From IMG/VR virus record IMGVR_UViG_3300023178_000179, positions 1-31,041 of that record: a DNA stretch of 31,041 bases; one strand, given 5' to 3'. The position numbers were made by a program, and so were the translations under genes. The first letter of the stretch is position 1; every line of letters starts with the position of its first letter. Shown one piece after another: positions 15,706-24,203 of this stretch. The notes below the pieces were generated by a model. The model saw only the letters and a list, made by a program, of their open reading frames with translations. It did not search any database and was not told where the DNA came from. The DNA comes from a virus.

Positions 15706-15894
15706 ATGGAAACACATGACCAACTAACAATTGAGTTAGAACAGTATAAATTAGAAAATGAAAAATTTCAAAAAGGTAATAAGTCTGCAGGAATTCGTGC
15801 AAGAAAACACCTTAATGAATTGATGAAGTTGTGTAAAACACGCCGTGCAGAAATTCAAGACGAAAAAGAATGGATTGTTAAGGGCGATAGTTAA
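15706..15894 (+). CDS. Histone H1-like (Hc1-type) small basic protein
   Basis: 62 residues. Residues 22-52 (KGNKSAGIRARKHLNELMKL, then CKTRRAEIQ) follow the pattern of bacterial and chlamydial Hc1 proteins, which have KGNKAAxxRxR at this point. The remainder is a short charged helix; there is no Lys/Ala-rich tail. DNA binding or nucleoid organisation is therefore plausible but not shown, and the lack of the basic tail is a caution. GAGGA lies about 9 bases before the ATG. The stop overlaps the next start (TAATG). Confidence 0.65.
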   Translation: METHDQLTIELEQYKLENEKFQKGNKSAGIRARKHLNELMKLCKTRRAEIQDEKEWIVKGDS

Positions 15895-16241
15895 TGAAAT
15901 TATCAGAACAAGAAACCGAAATTGAAATGAGTGAGGATAAGGTTTATAAGGTTTCTAAAAATTCTGGAGGGTTGGGAGATATTGAATTCTCGCCAGGATT
16001 GCCAAATGACCTTTTAATTCAAGACTTATTGAATAACAAAAAAATCGTAATTGCCCATCCAAATGTTGTACAGAAAGTATTGAACATGGAGTGGGCATGG
16101 TTCGAAAGAAGAGTTATTAAATGGTTGGGTGACTCGCCTGAAAGTAGAGAGTTACAAAAACGTTTAAGAACACACATTAAAAATGAAAAGAAATGGATCA
16201 AAAGAGGAGCGAAAGCAGATGAAGTTCGATTATTCCAATAG
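15894..16241 (+). CDS. Phage protein of unknown function (115 aa)
   Basis: Not recognised. The protein has an acidic N-terminus, a middle stretch rich in hydrophobic residues (NDLLIQDLLNNKKIVIAHPNVVQKVL), a W-rich helix (MEWAWFERRVIKWLG) and a basic C-terminus. There is no signal peptide or membrane segment. It overlaps the previous gene by one base and the next by 23 bases, so it is part of the small-gene run between hsp20 and the polymerase. Confidence 0.6.
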   Translation: MKLSEQETEIEMSEDKVYKVSKNSGGLGDIEFSPGLPNDLLIQDLLNNKKIVIAHPNVVQKVLNMEWAWFERRVIKWLGDSPESRELQKRLRTHIKNEKKWIKRGAKADEVRLFQ

Positions 16242-16503
16242 TATGAAATTGAGAGCACTTATTAGAAAGTATGAATATGAAAGAGATATGGCAATTGCAA
16301 ATCTTCAAACATATTTTGAAAATTCTGTAGGTGTTGGTGAACATAGTGATATTGTGGCAGAAATGGATGAACAGGTTTGTCACCTTGCAATGGCAGAAGA
16401 CAAACTAAAAACTGTAATTCAGTATTTTGCAAATATTCAACAGCAACCAGTCCCACAGACAGCGGAAACCCCAGAGCCTGCAGAAACAACAGATGGCAGT
16501 TAA
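16219..16503 (+). CDS. Phage protein of unknown function (94 aa)
   Basis: Not recognised. Residues 1-70 are predicted helical and charged (RALIRKYEYERDMAIANLQTYF, then EDKLKTVIQYF), perhaps a helical hairpin. The last 25 residues are Gln/Pro/Thr/Glu-rich and likely disordered. The ATG at 16219 is preferred over the one at 16183 because GAGGAG (16204-16209) lies 9 bases before it. It overlaps both neighbours. Confidence 0.55.
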   Translation: MKFDYSNSMKLRALIRKYEYERDMAIANLQTYFENSVGVGEHSDIVAEMDEQVCHLAMAEDKLKTVIQYFANIQQQPVPQTAETPEPAETTDGS

Positions 16504-16837
16504 AGTTCTGCGACTAATTTCTGGTGAAGAGATTATGGGCGATGTATCGGAAAAAGAAGATGGTACTATCTACATAAAAGATGTATGTCAGATCGCCACT
16601 TCTTACGCCGATACAACAACCGCTACTGCAAGAGTAGGCCTGGCACCCTTTATGCCATATACAAAATCTTCAGACGGAATTACGGTTGCCAAATCATATG
16701 TTGGATTTATTGTTGACCCTGTAAATGAGTTGACTAATGAATACAATAAAATATTTGGTAGTGGGCTAGTTCTCCCACCAAGCACACCAACACTCAAAAC
16801 ACCAAAGGGTGGAAATCACGGATTTGTTAAAGTTTAG
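16493..16837 (+). CDS. Sm-like (LSm-fold) candidate protein, second copy
   Basis: 114 residues. The N-terminal AVKVLRLISGEEIMGDV, then GTIYIKDVCQI, is a typical short Sm-like beta-barrel start. The middle holds FMPYTKSSDGITVAKSYVGFI, and the C-terminus is Pro/Gly-rich. The beginning matches the protein at 2567 in layout (xKxxxLIxxExI), so the two look like diverged paralogues. The ATG at 16493 lies inside the end of the previous gene; longer in-frame starts would only read through the previous gene out of frame. RNA binding or an Hfq-like role is a guess from fold. The polymerase promoter begins directly after its stop. Confidence 0.6.
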   Translation: MAVKVLRLISGEEIMGDVSEKEDGTIYIKDVCQIATSYADTTTATARVGLAPFMPYTKSSDGITVAKSYVGFIVDPVNELTNEYNKIFGSGLVLPPSTPTLKTPKGGNHGFVKV

Positions 16838-16840
16838 TGA

Positions 16841-16869
16841 TTGACTTATTGTGCGTTGTGTGATATAAT
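16841..16869 (+). promoter_or_regulatory. Sigma70-type promoter (TTGACT-17-TATAAT) for gene 43
   Basis: TTGACT (5 of 6) and a perfect TATAAT are separated by 17 bases, giving a start near 16876 and a leader of about 23 bases to the ATG at 16899. This is the closest match to the host consensus in the window, and it gives the polymerase gene its own early expression. Confidence 0.85.
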
Positions 16870-16887
16870 GCACCTAGTAATTTACAT

Positions 16888-16896
16888 AATGAGGAA
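16888..16896 (+). promoter_or_regulatory. AATGAGGAA ribosome site before gene 43, RegA-operator-like
   Basis: The same 9-mer as at 11961 occurs here, with GAGGA serving as the ribosome site and the ATG 3 bases later. It matches the core of the T4 gene 44 RegA site. In T4, gp43 represses its own mRNA by a hairpin; no comparable strong hairpin is seen in this short leader. Confidence 0.4.
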
Positions 16897-16898
16897 TC

Positions 16899-19427
16899 AT
16901 GCGATTTTATACTAATATCCAGAATCTTGGAAATAAAATTCTTGTCAAAGAAACTGTTGATGGTGAGCGTAAGAGGTATCGAACTTCTTACTCACCATCT
17001 CTTTTTTATGAAGTAAAAGAAAAAACATCACATCGTTCTCTTGATGGTAAATATTTGAGAAAAGTTAAATTTCCAGATATCCGTACGGCAAGAGCAAAGA
17101 TAAAAGAAAATGATGGTATTCTGTCATTCTACGGAATGACGCAGTTTATTTATCCGTACATTGCAGACAACTATTCAGATTTAGAATTTGATCTGGACAA
17201 GATTAGAATTGCAACACTTGACATTGAGGTCGAGTGTGAAAACGGTTTCCCCAATCCCCTAGAAGCAATAGAACGAGTAAACGCCATTACTCTTAAGTAT
17301 GATGGTATGTATACTGTTCTTGGTTTGGGAGACTGGGAGAATACTAATGAGTCTTTGTCTCACCTCAATATTAAGTATTACAAATGTACCAGTGAGATTG
17401 AACTTCTCAAGTCTTTCTTAAATTTGTGGGAGGCTGCAGATATTGATATTGTGACTGGTTGGAATGTTAATCAGTTTGATATGAGTTATCTCGTAAACCG
17501 TATCACAAAAATCCTTGGAGAAGATAACACCAAAAGACTTTCTCCTTGGGGTATTGTAGATAGAATGCAAAAAAACATTCGTGGCCAACTACAAGAACAA
17601 GTCAATGTACTTGGTATTAACATTGTTGATTATCTTGACTTGTATCGAAAGTTTACCTATGTTACGAGAGAAAGTTATCGTCTTGACCATATTGCCTTTG
17701 TCGAGTTGGGTGAAAGAAAGTTAGACCACTCAGAGTTCTCGCACATGCATCTGTTCTACAAAGAAGACTATCAAAAGTATATTGACTATAATATCAAAGA
17801 TGTTGAACTTGTTGATAGACTTGACGATAAACTTAAACTCTTAGAACTGTTGATTACAATTGCATATGAGGCGAGAGTGAACTATGATGAGGTTTTTTCT
17901 CCTATCAAAACTTGGGACTCGATTGCATTCAATCATCTTAAAAAAGATAATATTGTCATTCCACCAAAAAGAAATAACAGTAAAACTGCTGCATACGCCG
18001 GTGCGTATGTAAAGGAACCGACTGTCGGAATGCATGACTGGATTCTTTCGTTTGACTTGAACAGTCTATACCCACACCTTATCATGCAATACAACATTTC
18101 ACCAGAAACCTTGGTTGAAACAGACAGAGTAGATACATCCGTTGACGATTTATTAGAAATGAAAACAAATACGGAAATTATTTCTAAGAGTAACTTGTCA
18201 CTTACCCCTAATGGTGTTCTATATAATAATGACAAAAAAGGTTTCCTTCCAAAACTTATGCAGAAGATGTATGATGACAGGGTTTTGTATAAGAAGGAAA
18301 TGTTGAAGACAAAACAAAAGAAAATTGATGGTGACGGCGACCCCAAAGAACTAGACAAAAGGATTGCCGCACTCAATAATAAACAGATGGCCGCAAAGAT
18401 TCTTCTCAACTCGGCTTATGGTGCGTTGGGGAATCAGTACTTTAGGTATTTCGATATCAGACAGGCGGAGTCTATCACTCTATCTGGACAGTTATCTATC
18501 AGATGGATTGAAAAGAAAGTAAATGAATATGTCAACAAAATTCTACAAAATGAACAAGAAAAGAATTACGTTATTGCAAGTGATACGGATTCGATATACG
18601 TCACTCTTGGTGACTTGGTACATAAAGTGTTTAACCAAGGAACTGCAGACAAGGAAACTGAGGATAGTATACAAACGGAACGAGTGGTTAACTTCCTTGA
18701 TAGAGTCGCTCAAGAGAAATTCGAACCTTTTATTGATCGTAGTTATCAAGAACTTGCTTCGTATATGAATGCATATGAACAGAAGATGTTCATGAAAAGA
18801 GAAGTTATTGCATCAAAAGGATTGTGGACTGCGAAGAAAAGATATATTCTAAATGTCCATGACAGTGAGGGAGTTCGATATAAAGAACCAGACCTAAAAA
18901 TTATGGGCATTGAGGCGGTTCGATCATCTACCCCAGCAGCATGTCGGGATAAATTGAAAGAATCCTTTAAGGTTATTATGGGTGGTGATAACGATGAACT
19001 TATTCAGTTTATCGACACTTTTAGAGAAGACTTTAAAACCTTTCCTGTAGATGAGGTTGCATTTCCTAGAAGTGTCAACGGATTACGAAAGTATTTCGAT
19101 TCTGCAGAACTATACAAGAAGGGAACGCCCATCCATGTAAAGGGTGTCATTCATTTCAATAATTTGGTTAAGAAACACAAACTTCAGATGACATACCCAC
19201 TAATTCAAGAAGGTGAAAAGATTAAGTTTGTTTACCTTAAAGAACCAAATCCAATTGGCAATAATACCATTGCGATGGCATCAGTTATTCCAAATGAGTT
19301 TGGATTAAATGATTACATTGACTATACAAAACAATTCGAAAAGGCCTTCCTTGATCCAATTAAAACCATCACTGATGCTATTGGATGGAAGGTTGAAAAA
19401 ATATTCACAATAGACGATTTTTTTTAA
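16899..19427 (+). CDS. 43: gp43 family B DNA polymerase
   Basis: Replicative DNA polymerase with proofreading, 842 residues (T4 gp43 is 898). The exonuclease is intact: Exo I D108-x-E110 (LDIEVE), Exo II WNVNQFD (about 188-194), Exo III Y..D (YNIKD, about 298-303). Polymerase motifs are also intact: A (SFDLNSLYP, about 383-391), B (KILLNSAYG, about 500-508), and C (D562-T-D564-S). The C-terminus ends in IDDFF, suited to contact with the gp45 clamp. It starts at the ATG after GAGGA, behind a near-consensus promoter, and is followed 12 bases later by uvsX. Confidence 0.98.
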   Translation: MRFYTNIQNLGNKILVKETVDGERKRYRTSYSPSLFYEVKEKTSHRSLDGKYLRKVKFPDIRTARAKIKENDGILSFYGMTQFIYPYIADNYSDLEFDLDKIRIATLDIEVECENGFPNPLEAIERVNAITLKYDGMYTVLGLGDWENTNESLSHLNIKYYKCTSEIELLKSFLNLWEAADIDIVTGWNVNQFDMSYLVNRITKILGEDNTKRLSPWGIVDRMQKNIRGQLQEQVNVLGINIVDYLDLYRKFTYVTRESYRLDHIAFVELGERKLDHSEFSHMHLFYKEDYQKYIDYNIKDVELVDRLDDKLKLLELLITIAYEARVNYDEVFSPIKTWDSIAFNHLKKDNIVIPPKRNNSKTAAYAGAYVKEPTVGMHDWILSFDLNSLYPHLIMQYNISPETLVETDRVDTSVDDLLEMKTNTEIISKSNLSLTPNGVLYNNDKKGFLPKLMQKMYDDRVLYKKEMLKTKQKKIDGDGDPKELDKRIAALNNKQMAAKILLNSAYGALGNQYFRYFDIRQAESITLSGQLSIRWIEKKVNEYVNKILQNEQEKNYVIASDTDSIYVTLGDLVHKVFNQGTADKETEDSIQTERVVNFLDRVAQEKFEPFIDRSYQELASYMNAYEQKMFMKREVIASKGLWTAKKRYILNVHDSEGVRYKEPDLKIMGIEAVRSSTPAACRDKLKESFKVIMGGDNDELIQFIDTFREDFKTFPVDEVAFPRSVNGLRKYFDSAELYKKGTPIHVKGVIHFNNLVKKHKLQMTYPLIQEGEKIKFVYLKEPNPIGNNTIAMASVIPNEFGLNDYIDYTKQFEKAFLDPIKTITDAIGWKVEKIFTIDDFF

Positions 19428-19439
19428 TAGGAGAATAAT

Positions 19440-20456
19440 ATGTCTGGACTAATGAGTAAATTGAGAAAGAATACTTCTTTCAAAGACGGAAGAGTTAATA
19501 CTCTTTCCGAATCTCCATTTCTACACGAAAAGGATAATATTCCTACAAACATTCCTGCAGTGAATGTTGCATTTTCTGGTTCGTTGGATAAAGGATATAC
19601 ATCTGGGTTGACTATGATTGCAGGCCCTAGTAAACACTTCAAGACTGCATTTGGTTTGATTATGATGAAGGCATATCTTGACAAGTATCCAGAAGGTGTT
19701 GCACTTTTTTATGATAGTGAATTTGGTACACCGCAAAATTATTTTGATGTGTTCGATATCGATACATCAAGAGTTGTACATATTCCAGTTACTGATTTGG
19801 AAGAATTAAAATTTGATATAGTTTCGCAATTAAAAGAAATCGAAACAGAAGACAAACTTTTTATCATGGTCGATTCTGTGGGAAACCTTGCATCCAAAAA
19901 AGAAGTAGAGGATGCAGAGAATCAAAAGTCTGCCGCCGATATGACAAGAGCAAAACAATTCAAGTCTTTGTTTAGAATGGTAACACCGCATCTAACAATG
20001 AAAGATATTCCAATGGTTGCAATTAATCATACATACGATTCTCAAGGACTGTATCCAACAAAGGTAGTTTCTGGTGGTACTGGAATGTATTATAGTGCAG
20101 ATACTATTTGGATTGTAGGTAGACAACAAGATAAAGTTGGTGCAGAAATTCAAGGTTATCACTTTGTAATCAATGTGGAGAAGTCTAGGTTTGTTAAAGA
20201 AAAATCTAAAATTCCAATTTCGGTATCTTGGGATAATGGTGTAGATAAAACATCAGGTCTTCTTGACATGGCACTAGATTATGGTGTAATATCTAGATCT
20301 GGTGGATGGTATCAAATGGTTGATCCAGAAACTGGTGAGGTTGATGATAAGAAGTTTCGTGAAAAAGAAACCCATACCCCTGAGTTTTGGAAAGACTTAT
20401 TGGTGGATTCTAAATTCAATGACTTCTTGAAAAAGAAATATAGAGTTGGTAATTAG
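19440..20456 (+). CDS. uvsX: UvsX RecA-like recombinase
   Basis: RecA/Rad51-family strand-exchange protein that, with UvsY and UvsW, drives recombination-dependent replication. At 338 residues it is shorter than T4 UvsX (391), mainly at the C-terminus. The Walker A is the phage-type GPSKHFKT (62-69); other landmarks are LFYDSEFGTP and the Walker B-like LFIMVDSVGNL. MVAINHTYDS and VSGGTGMYYSAD follow. A good AGGAGA lies 6 bases before the ATG. The next start directly abuts its stop. Confidence 0.96.
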   Translation: MSGLMSKLRKNTSFKDGRVNTLSESPFLHEKDNIPTNIPAVNVAFSGSLDKGYTSGLTMIAGPSKHFKTAFGLIMMKAYLDKYPEGVALFYDSEFGTPQNYFDVFDIDTSRVVHIPVTDLEELKFDIVSQLKEIETEDKLFIMVDSVGNLASKKEVEDAENQKSAADMTRAKQFKSLFRMVTPHLTMKDIPMVAINHTYDSQGLYPTKVVSGGTGMYYSADTIWIVGRQQDKVGAEIQGYHFVINVEKSRFVKEKSKIPISVSWDNGVDKTSGLLDMALDYGVISRSGGWYQMVDPETGEVDDKKFREKETHTPEFWKDLLVDSKFNDFLKKKYRVGN

Positions 20457-20789
20457 ATGAAAATCTTTGCTTCTAAACATGTATATAAACAAAGACTTAA
20501 TACTTGTAGAGGGTGTGAACACTTTCAAGGTTTGGCACTCGTATGTAAAAAGTGTGGATGTTTTATGCCTGCAAAAGCAAAGATTGCAAATCTAAGATGT
20601 CCTGCAGATAAGTGGAAAGAAGTTTATGGTACTGAAGATAAAGAACCAGAAACAATTACTTTGATCGATCAAAAAAAAACTTTAACTAAAGAAGAAAAGA
20701 TTATAGAACTACATAATAGAGCGAAGACCTTAGAGTCTGAAGCAAAAAAACTTTATGATGAAGCGGATAAATTGAATGGAATTAAGTGA
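20457..20789 (+). CDS. Small zinc-binding protein between uvsX and gene 41
   Basis: 110 residues. The first half has six Cys (C17, C20, C30, C33, C35, C48) in a CxxC...CxxCxC...C arrangement with FMPAKAKIA, a zinc-ribbon-like pattern seen in marine T4-like phages. The second half (75-108) is a charged coiled coil (EEKIIELHNRAKTLESEAKK). It starts directly after the uvsX stop and overlaps gene 41 by 14 bases, so a role at the replication fork is possible. No known T4 gene matches. Confidence 0.72.
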   Translation: MKIFASKHVYKQRLNTCRGCEHFQGLALVCKKCGCFMPAKAKIANLRCPADKWKEVYGTEDKEPETITLIDQKKTLTKEEKIIELHNRAKTLESEAKKLYDEADKLNGIK

Positions 20790-22152
20790 AAGTATAATTC
20801 TAAGTGCATTATATTCTAATGAAGATTATGTGCGAAGAACATTGCCATACCTAGAAAAAGATTATTTTACTAGTGAACCAAATAAAGTTATATTTGAGTT
20901 GATTCGTAGTCATGTTGAAAAATACAATACTACCCCAACCAAAGATTCTTTAATGATATCATTAGATGATGTTAGTTTGAGTGAAAATAATTTTAAAGAG
21001 TCACATGCTCTTATTGAGTCATTAAAAGAAACTGATGAGAAAGAAACTGACTGGCAAGTAGATCATACTGAAAAGTGGTGTCAAGAGCGTGCATTATATA
21101 ATGCAGTTATGAAATCTATCAGTATATTGAATGACCATGAAGATCAGAAGGGTGATTTACCAAAACTACTACAGGATGCACTTGCTGTATCATTTGATAC
21201 ACATATTGGACATGATTTTGTTGATGATTTTGAAACTAGATTTGAGTTTTATAATAGAGTAGAAGAAAAGATACCTTTTCACTTGGAATTATTCAACGAA
21301 ATTACCAAAGGTGGACTATCGAACAAAACATTAAATGTTGCTCTTGCTGGTACAGGTGTTGGTAAATCTTTGTTTATGTGCGATCTTGCAGCAAACCATT
21401 ATATGATGGGGAAAAATGTTTTATACATTACATTAGAAATGTCTGAAGAAAAAATTGCAGAAAGAATTGATGCTAACTTACTTAACATTTCTATTGCGGA
21501 TGTTGCAAGTACTTCGAAATCTTCATTTGAGAAGAAAATAGAAAAGATTAAAAACAAAACCACTGGTAAGTTGATTATTAAAGAGTATCCAACTGCAGTT
21601 GCAAATGCAAATCACTTTAGACATTTGTTGAATGAATTGCATCTGAAAAAGAACTTTACGCCAGATGTTATATTCATTGATTATTTGAATATTTGTAGTT
21701 CTGCAAGAATTCGATATGGTGCTGGTATAAACTCTTATACTCTTGTAAAATCAATTGCAGAAGAACTGAGAGGACTTGCTGTTGAGAATGATGTACCTAT
21801 CATCAGTGCGACACAGACCACTCGTTCTGGTTACTCAAATACAGATGTTGACTTAACAGATACTTCAGAGTCATTTGGACTTCCTGCGACTGCAGACTTG
21901 ATGTTTGCGTTGATATCTACTGAAGAGTTGGAAGACATGAATCAGATTCTGGTTAAACAATTGAAGAATAGATATAATGACATTAATAATCATAAACGCT
22001 TTGTTGTTGGAATCGATAGGCCAAAGATGAGACTTTACGATGCAGAAAATTCTGCACAAGATGATATCGTAGAAGAGGTGAGTACATCGTCCTATAAGAA
22101 TTTTCAAAACGAAGGAAAGAAAAAAATTGGAAGTGTGGAGATAAAAATATGA
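20776..22152 (+). CDS. 41: gp41 replicative DNA helicase (DnaB-like)
   Basis: Hexameric 5'-3' helicase of the phage fork, 458 residues (T4 gp41 is 475). It has an N-terminal helical domain, then a RecA-type ATPase with Walker A AGTGVGKS (191-198), the conserved LYITLEMSEEKIAERIDANL, Walker B-like VIFIDYLNI, and SATQTTRSG (H4-like). The last residues are the acidic tail used by helicase loaders. No gp59 loader or gp61 primase was recognised in the window. The start lies within the end of the zinc-protein gene, and the stop overlaps the next start (ATGA). Confidence 0.95.
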   Translation: MELSESIILSALYSNEDYVRRTLPYLEKDYFTSEPNKVIFELIRSHVEKYNTTPTKDSLMISLDDVSLSENNFKESHALIESLKETDEKETDWQVDHTEKWCQERALYNAVMKSISILNDHEDQKGDLPKLLQDALAVSFDTHIGHDFVDDFETRFEFYNRVEEKIPFHLELFNEITKGGLSNKTLNVALAGTGVGKSLFMCDLAANHYMMGKNVLYITLEMSEEKIAERIDANLLNISIADVASTSKSSFEKKIEKIKNKTTGKLIIKEYPTAVANANHFRHLLNELHLKKNFTPDVIFIDYLNICSSARIRYGAGINSYTLVKSIAEELRGLAVENDVPIISATQTTRSGYSNTDVDLTDTSESFGLPATADLMFALISTEELEDMNQILVKQLKNRYNDINNHKRFVVGIDRPKMRLYDAENSAQDDIVEEVSTSSYKNFQNEGKKKIGSVEIKI

Positions 22153-22799
22153 CACAAGAAGCAAATACTGCAACTACTGCAGAAACAACAGTTCATTTTG
22201 AAGTAGATGAAGATAATTTTGATATACGACCACCAGATGGACAACGGGCATTTATTTCTGTTTGGGATAATGTTTTATCTGATGAAGATTGTACTAAGAT
22301 GATTGAATTGTTTGAAGATGCAAACGAACATCACAGAAAAGTAAATACCGAAGCGAGAACATATACCGAAGTAAATTTCTTTGACCCAGAACTATCTGAA
22401 AAGTTCCCAGAGTTTGAAGAATTTTCTATGAAACTTTTAACTATTATTTCTGAGTATACTGAAATGTATCGCAGACATAATAACATTATGTTTTTTCCTG
22501 GCCAGTGTGTCAACGAAGAAATTAAAATGAAAAAATATACTAAGGGTTCTGCTGATGATTTTAAATATCATTCAGATGTTGGAGACCACTTATCTGCAAA
22601 AAGATTTGTTGCATGTTTCTTTTATTTGAATGATGTCGAAGAGGGTGGGGAGACCGTTTTCCCAGATTATAATCTAAGTGTGAATCCAGTTAAGGGAAGA
22701 CTTGCAATCTGGCCGCCTTTCTGGACACACCCACATCAATGTATGCCCGCAAAGTCTGATGATAAGTATGTTGTCGGCACATATCTCCATTATATGTAA
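22149..22799 (+). CDS. 2OG-Fe(II) oxygenase (prolyl 4-hydroxylase type)
   Basis: 216-residue double-stranded beta-helix dioxygenase. The metal ligands are H141-x-D143 (KYHSDVGD) and a distal His in THPHQCMP (H196 most likely), followed by K in DDKYVVGTYL as the 2-oxoglutarate anchor. The strand AKRFVACFFYLNDVEEGGETVFP is diagnostic of the P4H group. Such genes are frequent in marine T4-like phages; the target (protein proline or other residue) is unknown. The fused start/stop with gp41 places it in the replication transcript. A late promoter box follows its stop. Confidence 0.9.
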   Translation: MTQEANTATTAETTVHFEVDEDNFDIRPPDGQRAFISVWDNVLSDEDCTKMIELFEDANEHHRKVNTEARTYTEVNFFDPELSEKFPEFEEFSMKLLTIISEYTEMYRRHNNIMFFPGQCVNEEIKMKKYTKGSADDFKYHSDVGDHLSAKRFVACFFYLNDVEEGGETVFPDYNLSVNPVKGRLAIWPPFWTHPHQCMPAKSDDKYVVGTYLHYM

Positions 22800-22802
22800 A
22801 AT

Positions 22803-22810
22803 TATAAATA
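22803..22810 (+). promoter_or_regulatory. T4-type late promoter box (TATAAATA)
   Basis: A perfect TATAAATA begins 3 bases after the oxygenase stop, 32 bases before the TTG start of the next gene, with an AGGGA ribosome site in between. It would start the late block that runs to 30748. Confidence 0.75.
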
Positions 22811-22841
22811 ATGGTATTAACTTAATAAAAAGGGAATTCCA

Positions 22842-24203
22842 TTGGCAAACCTTGGATCAAAAGAAGCAAAGTTTGAAAAACCATATTTGAATATGGTTGC
22901 AGATGTTATTAATGGTAAAAAAGAACTAAAGTTTGCGGATAGATCAAAGGCCGTAGTTCAATTGACTCCAGAAGTGAAAAAGTTTCTTGGGGCAGTGAAG
23001 GACAAATCACAACCTAGAGTTACAGGTTCTTTAACAAAAGGTGGCCAGTACCTTCCCATTTTTAATGGATACAAGTGGACACAAATAGATAAAGCGCCCT
23101 TTAGTGGAATGGGAGGCGGTTCTGATGGGAAGACTACCCAGATGCAAGAACTCGCCTCTCTTTTTGCAATACAAAAAAGTATTGAAAATAATGGGTATAC
23201 TAATCAAGGCGCCTTTATGAAATTATATCGCAATGATTTGAAAACGATATATCCTGCAATGAATGAAGAATGGGAAAACACATTCTTCCAGCAACAACTC
23301 ACCACATATAGAGAAGTCGGAAACACCAGATATGGACACTACTCCAGAGATGGTGGGTTTATGGATTATATTACTAGTATTTGCAAACAAAAATATGGTA
23401 TTGCAAAAAAGGATACTTGGAATCCTGCAGATATATGGCTAGTATCTGACCTTAATAAAGTAAAAAATACCTTGAAAGAAAAGGTATTAGACGATGTAAC
23501 TTCATTAGAAGAATTTAATGCTATTCTTAGAGATATGTTTCATGAGAGAAGAATCGTTGGAATTTCTCTAAAGAAAATGTCTGGGAGAACTGCAAAATGG
23601 GAACTTGTGAATCTAGAAAATATGGATATTTTCGATGATAAAGAATATAATTTTAAACTTTCTGATATTGATATAAATTTAAAAACAAAAGGTAATGGAG
23701 AGTTTATTAACTCAGATACCAAAATTGTTGTAGAAGGTAAAAAGGGAAAAATTAAATTTCAAATCAGACAAAATAGTGCTGGGTTTAATAATTTAAAAAT
23801 TGAAGGGACAGACTTGGGTGCGACTTCTGCAAGACTTGGTAAAGTTCCTTTAGATATGGCCAGAAAAATTTTTACAGATGAAGGCCTTACTTGGGATAAC
23901 GATAACAAAAACTATCCTACATCCGAACAAGAATTTATGAATGATTATAATAGATTCTTGTATAAATTCAATAAAGTAAAACAATATACAGGAATAACCG
24001 AAAACCAGTTTCAAAAGAATGTGGTATCGGTATTTAATACATCCAGACCAGATTATGCTCATAGTAAATTGATGCAGCTGCATTTGGTGTGTGAAATTGT
24101 CTCTATTACAAATGACGAAAAAAGAGATGATTTACTAACAACTTTAACATATCTTGCCCAGAAGAAGGGAAAGATATTTGGGCCATTCGGGAAGCTTTAC
24201 TAA
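22842..24203 (+). CDS. Late phage protein with possible nuclease-like fold (453 aa)
   Basis: 453 residues, starting at TTG; AGGGA at 22831-22835 lies 6 bases upstream and no earlier ATG exists. The N-terminus reads ANLGSKEAKFEKPYLNMV. The middle holds NPADIWLV (about 195-202) and, about 45 residues on, RIVGISLKK (about 237-245). A D in a hydrophobic strand followed by a strand with S-x-K is the layout of PD-(D/E)xK nucleases with a variant second motif. This is suggestive only. The late promoter and the packaged-protein-like neighbours point to a virion or head-delivered protein. It ends with a TAATG overlap with the next gene. Confidence 0.6.
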   Translation: MANLGSKEAKFEKPYLNMVADVINGKKELKFADRSKAVVQLTPEVKKFLGAVKDKSQPRVTGSLTKGGQYLPIFNGYKWTQIDKAPFSGMGGGSDGKTTQMQELASLFAIQKSIENNGYTNQGAFMKLYRNDLKTIYPAMNEEWENTFFQQQLTTYREVGNTRYGHYSRDGGFMDYITSICKQKYGIAKKDTWNPADIWLVSDLNKVKNTLKEKVLDDVTSLEEFNAILRDMFHERRIVGISLKKMSGRTAKWELVNLENMDIFDDKEYNFKLSDIDINLKTKGNGEFINSDTKIVVEGKKGKIKFQIRQNSAGFNNLKIEGTDLGATSARLGKVPLDMARKIFTDEGLTWDNDNKNYPTSEQEFMNDYNRFLYKFNKVKQYTGITENQFQKNVVSVFNTSRPDYAHSKLMQLHLVCEIVSITNDEKRDDLLTTLTYLAQKKGKIFGPFGKLY

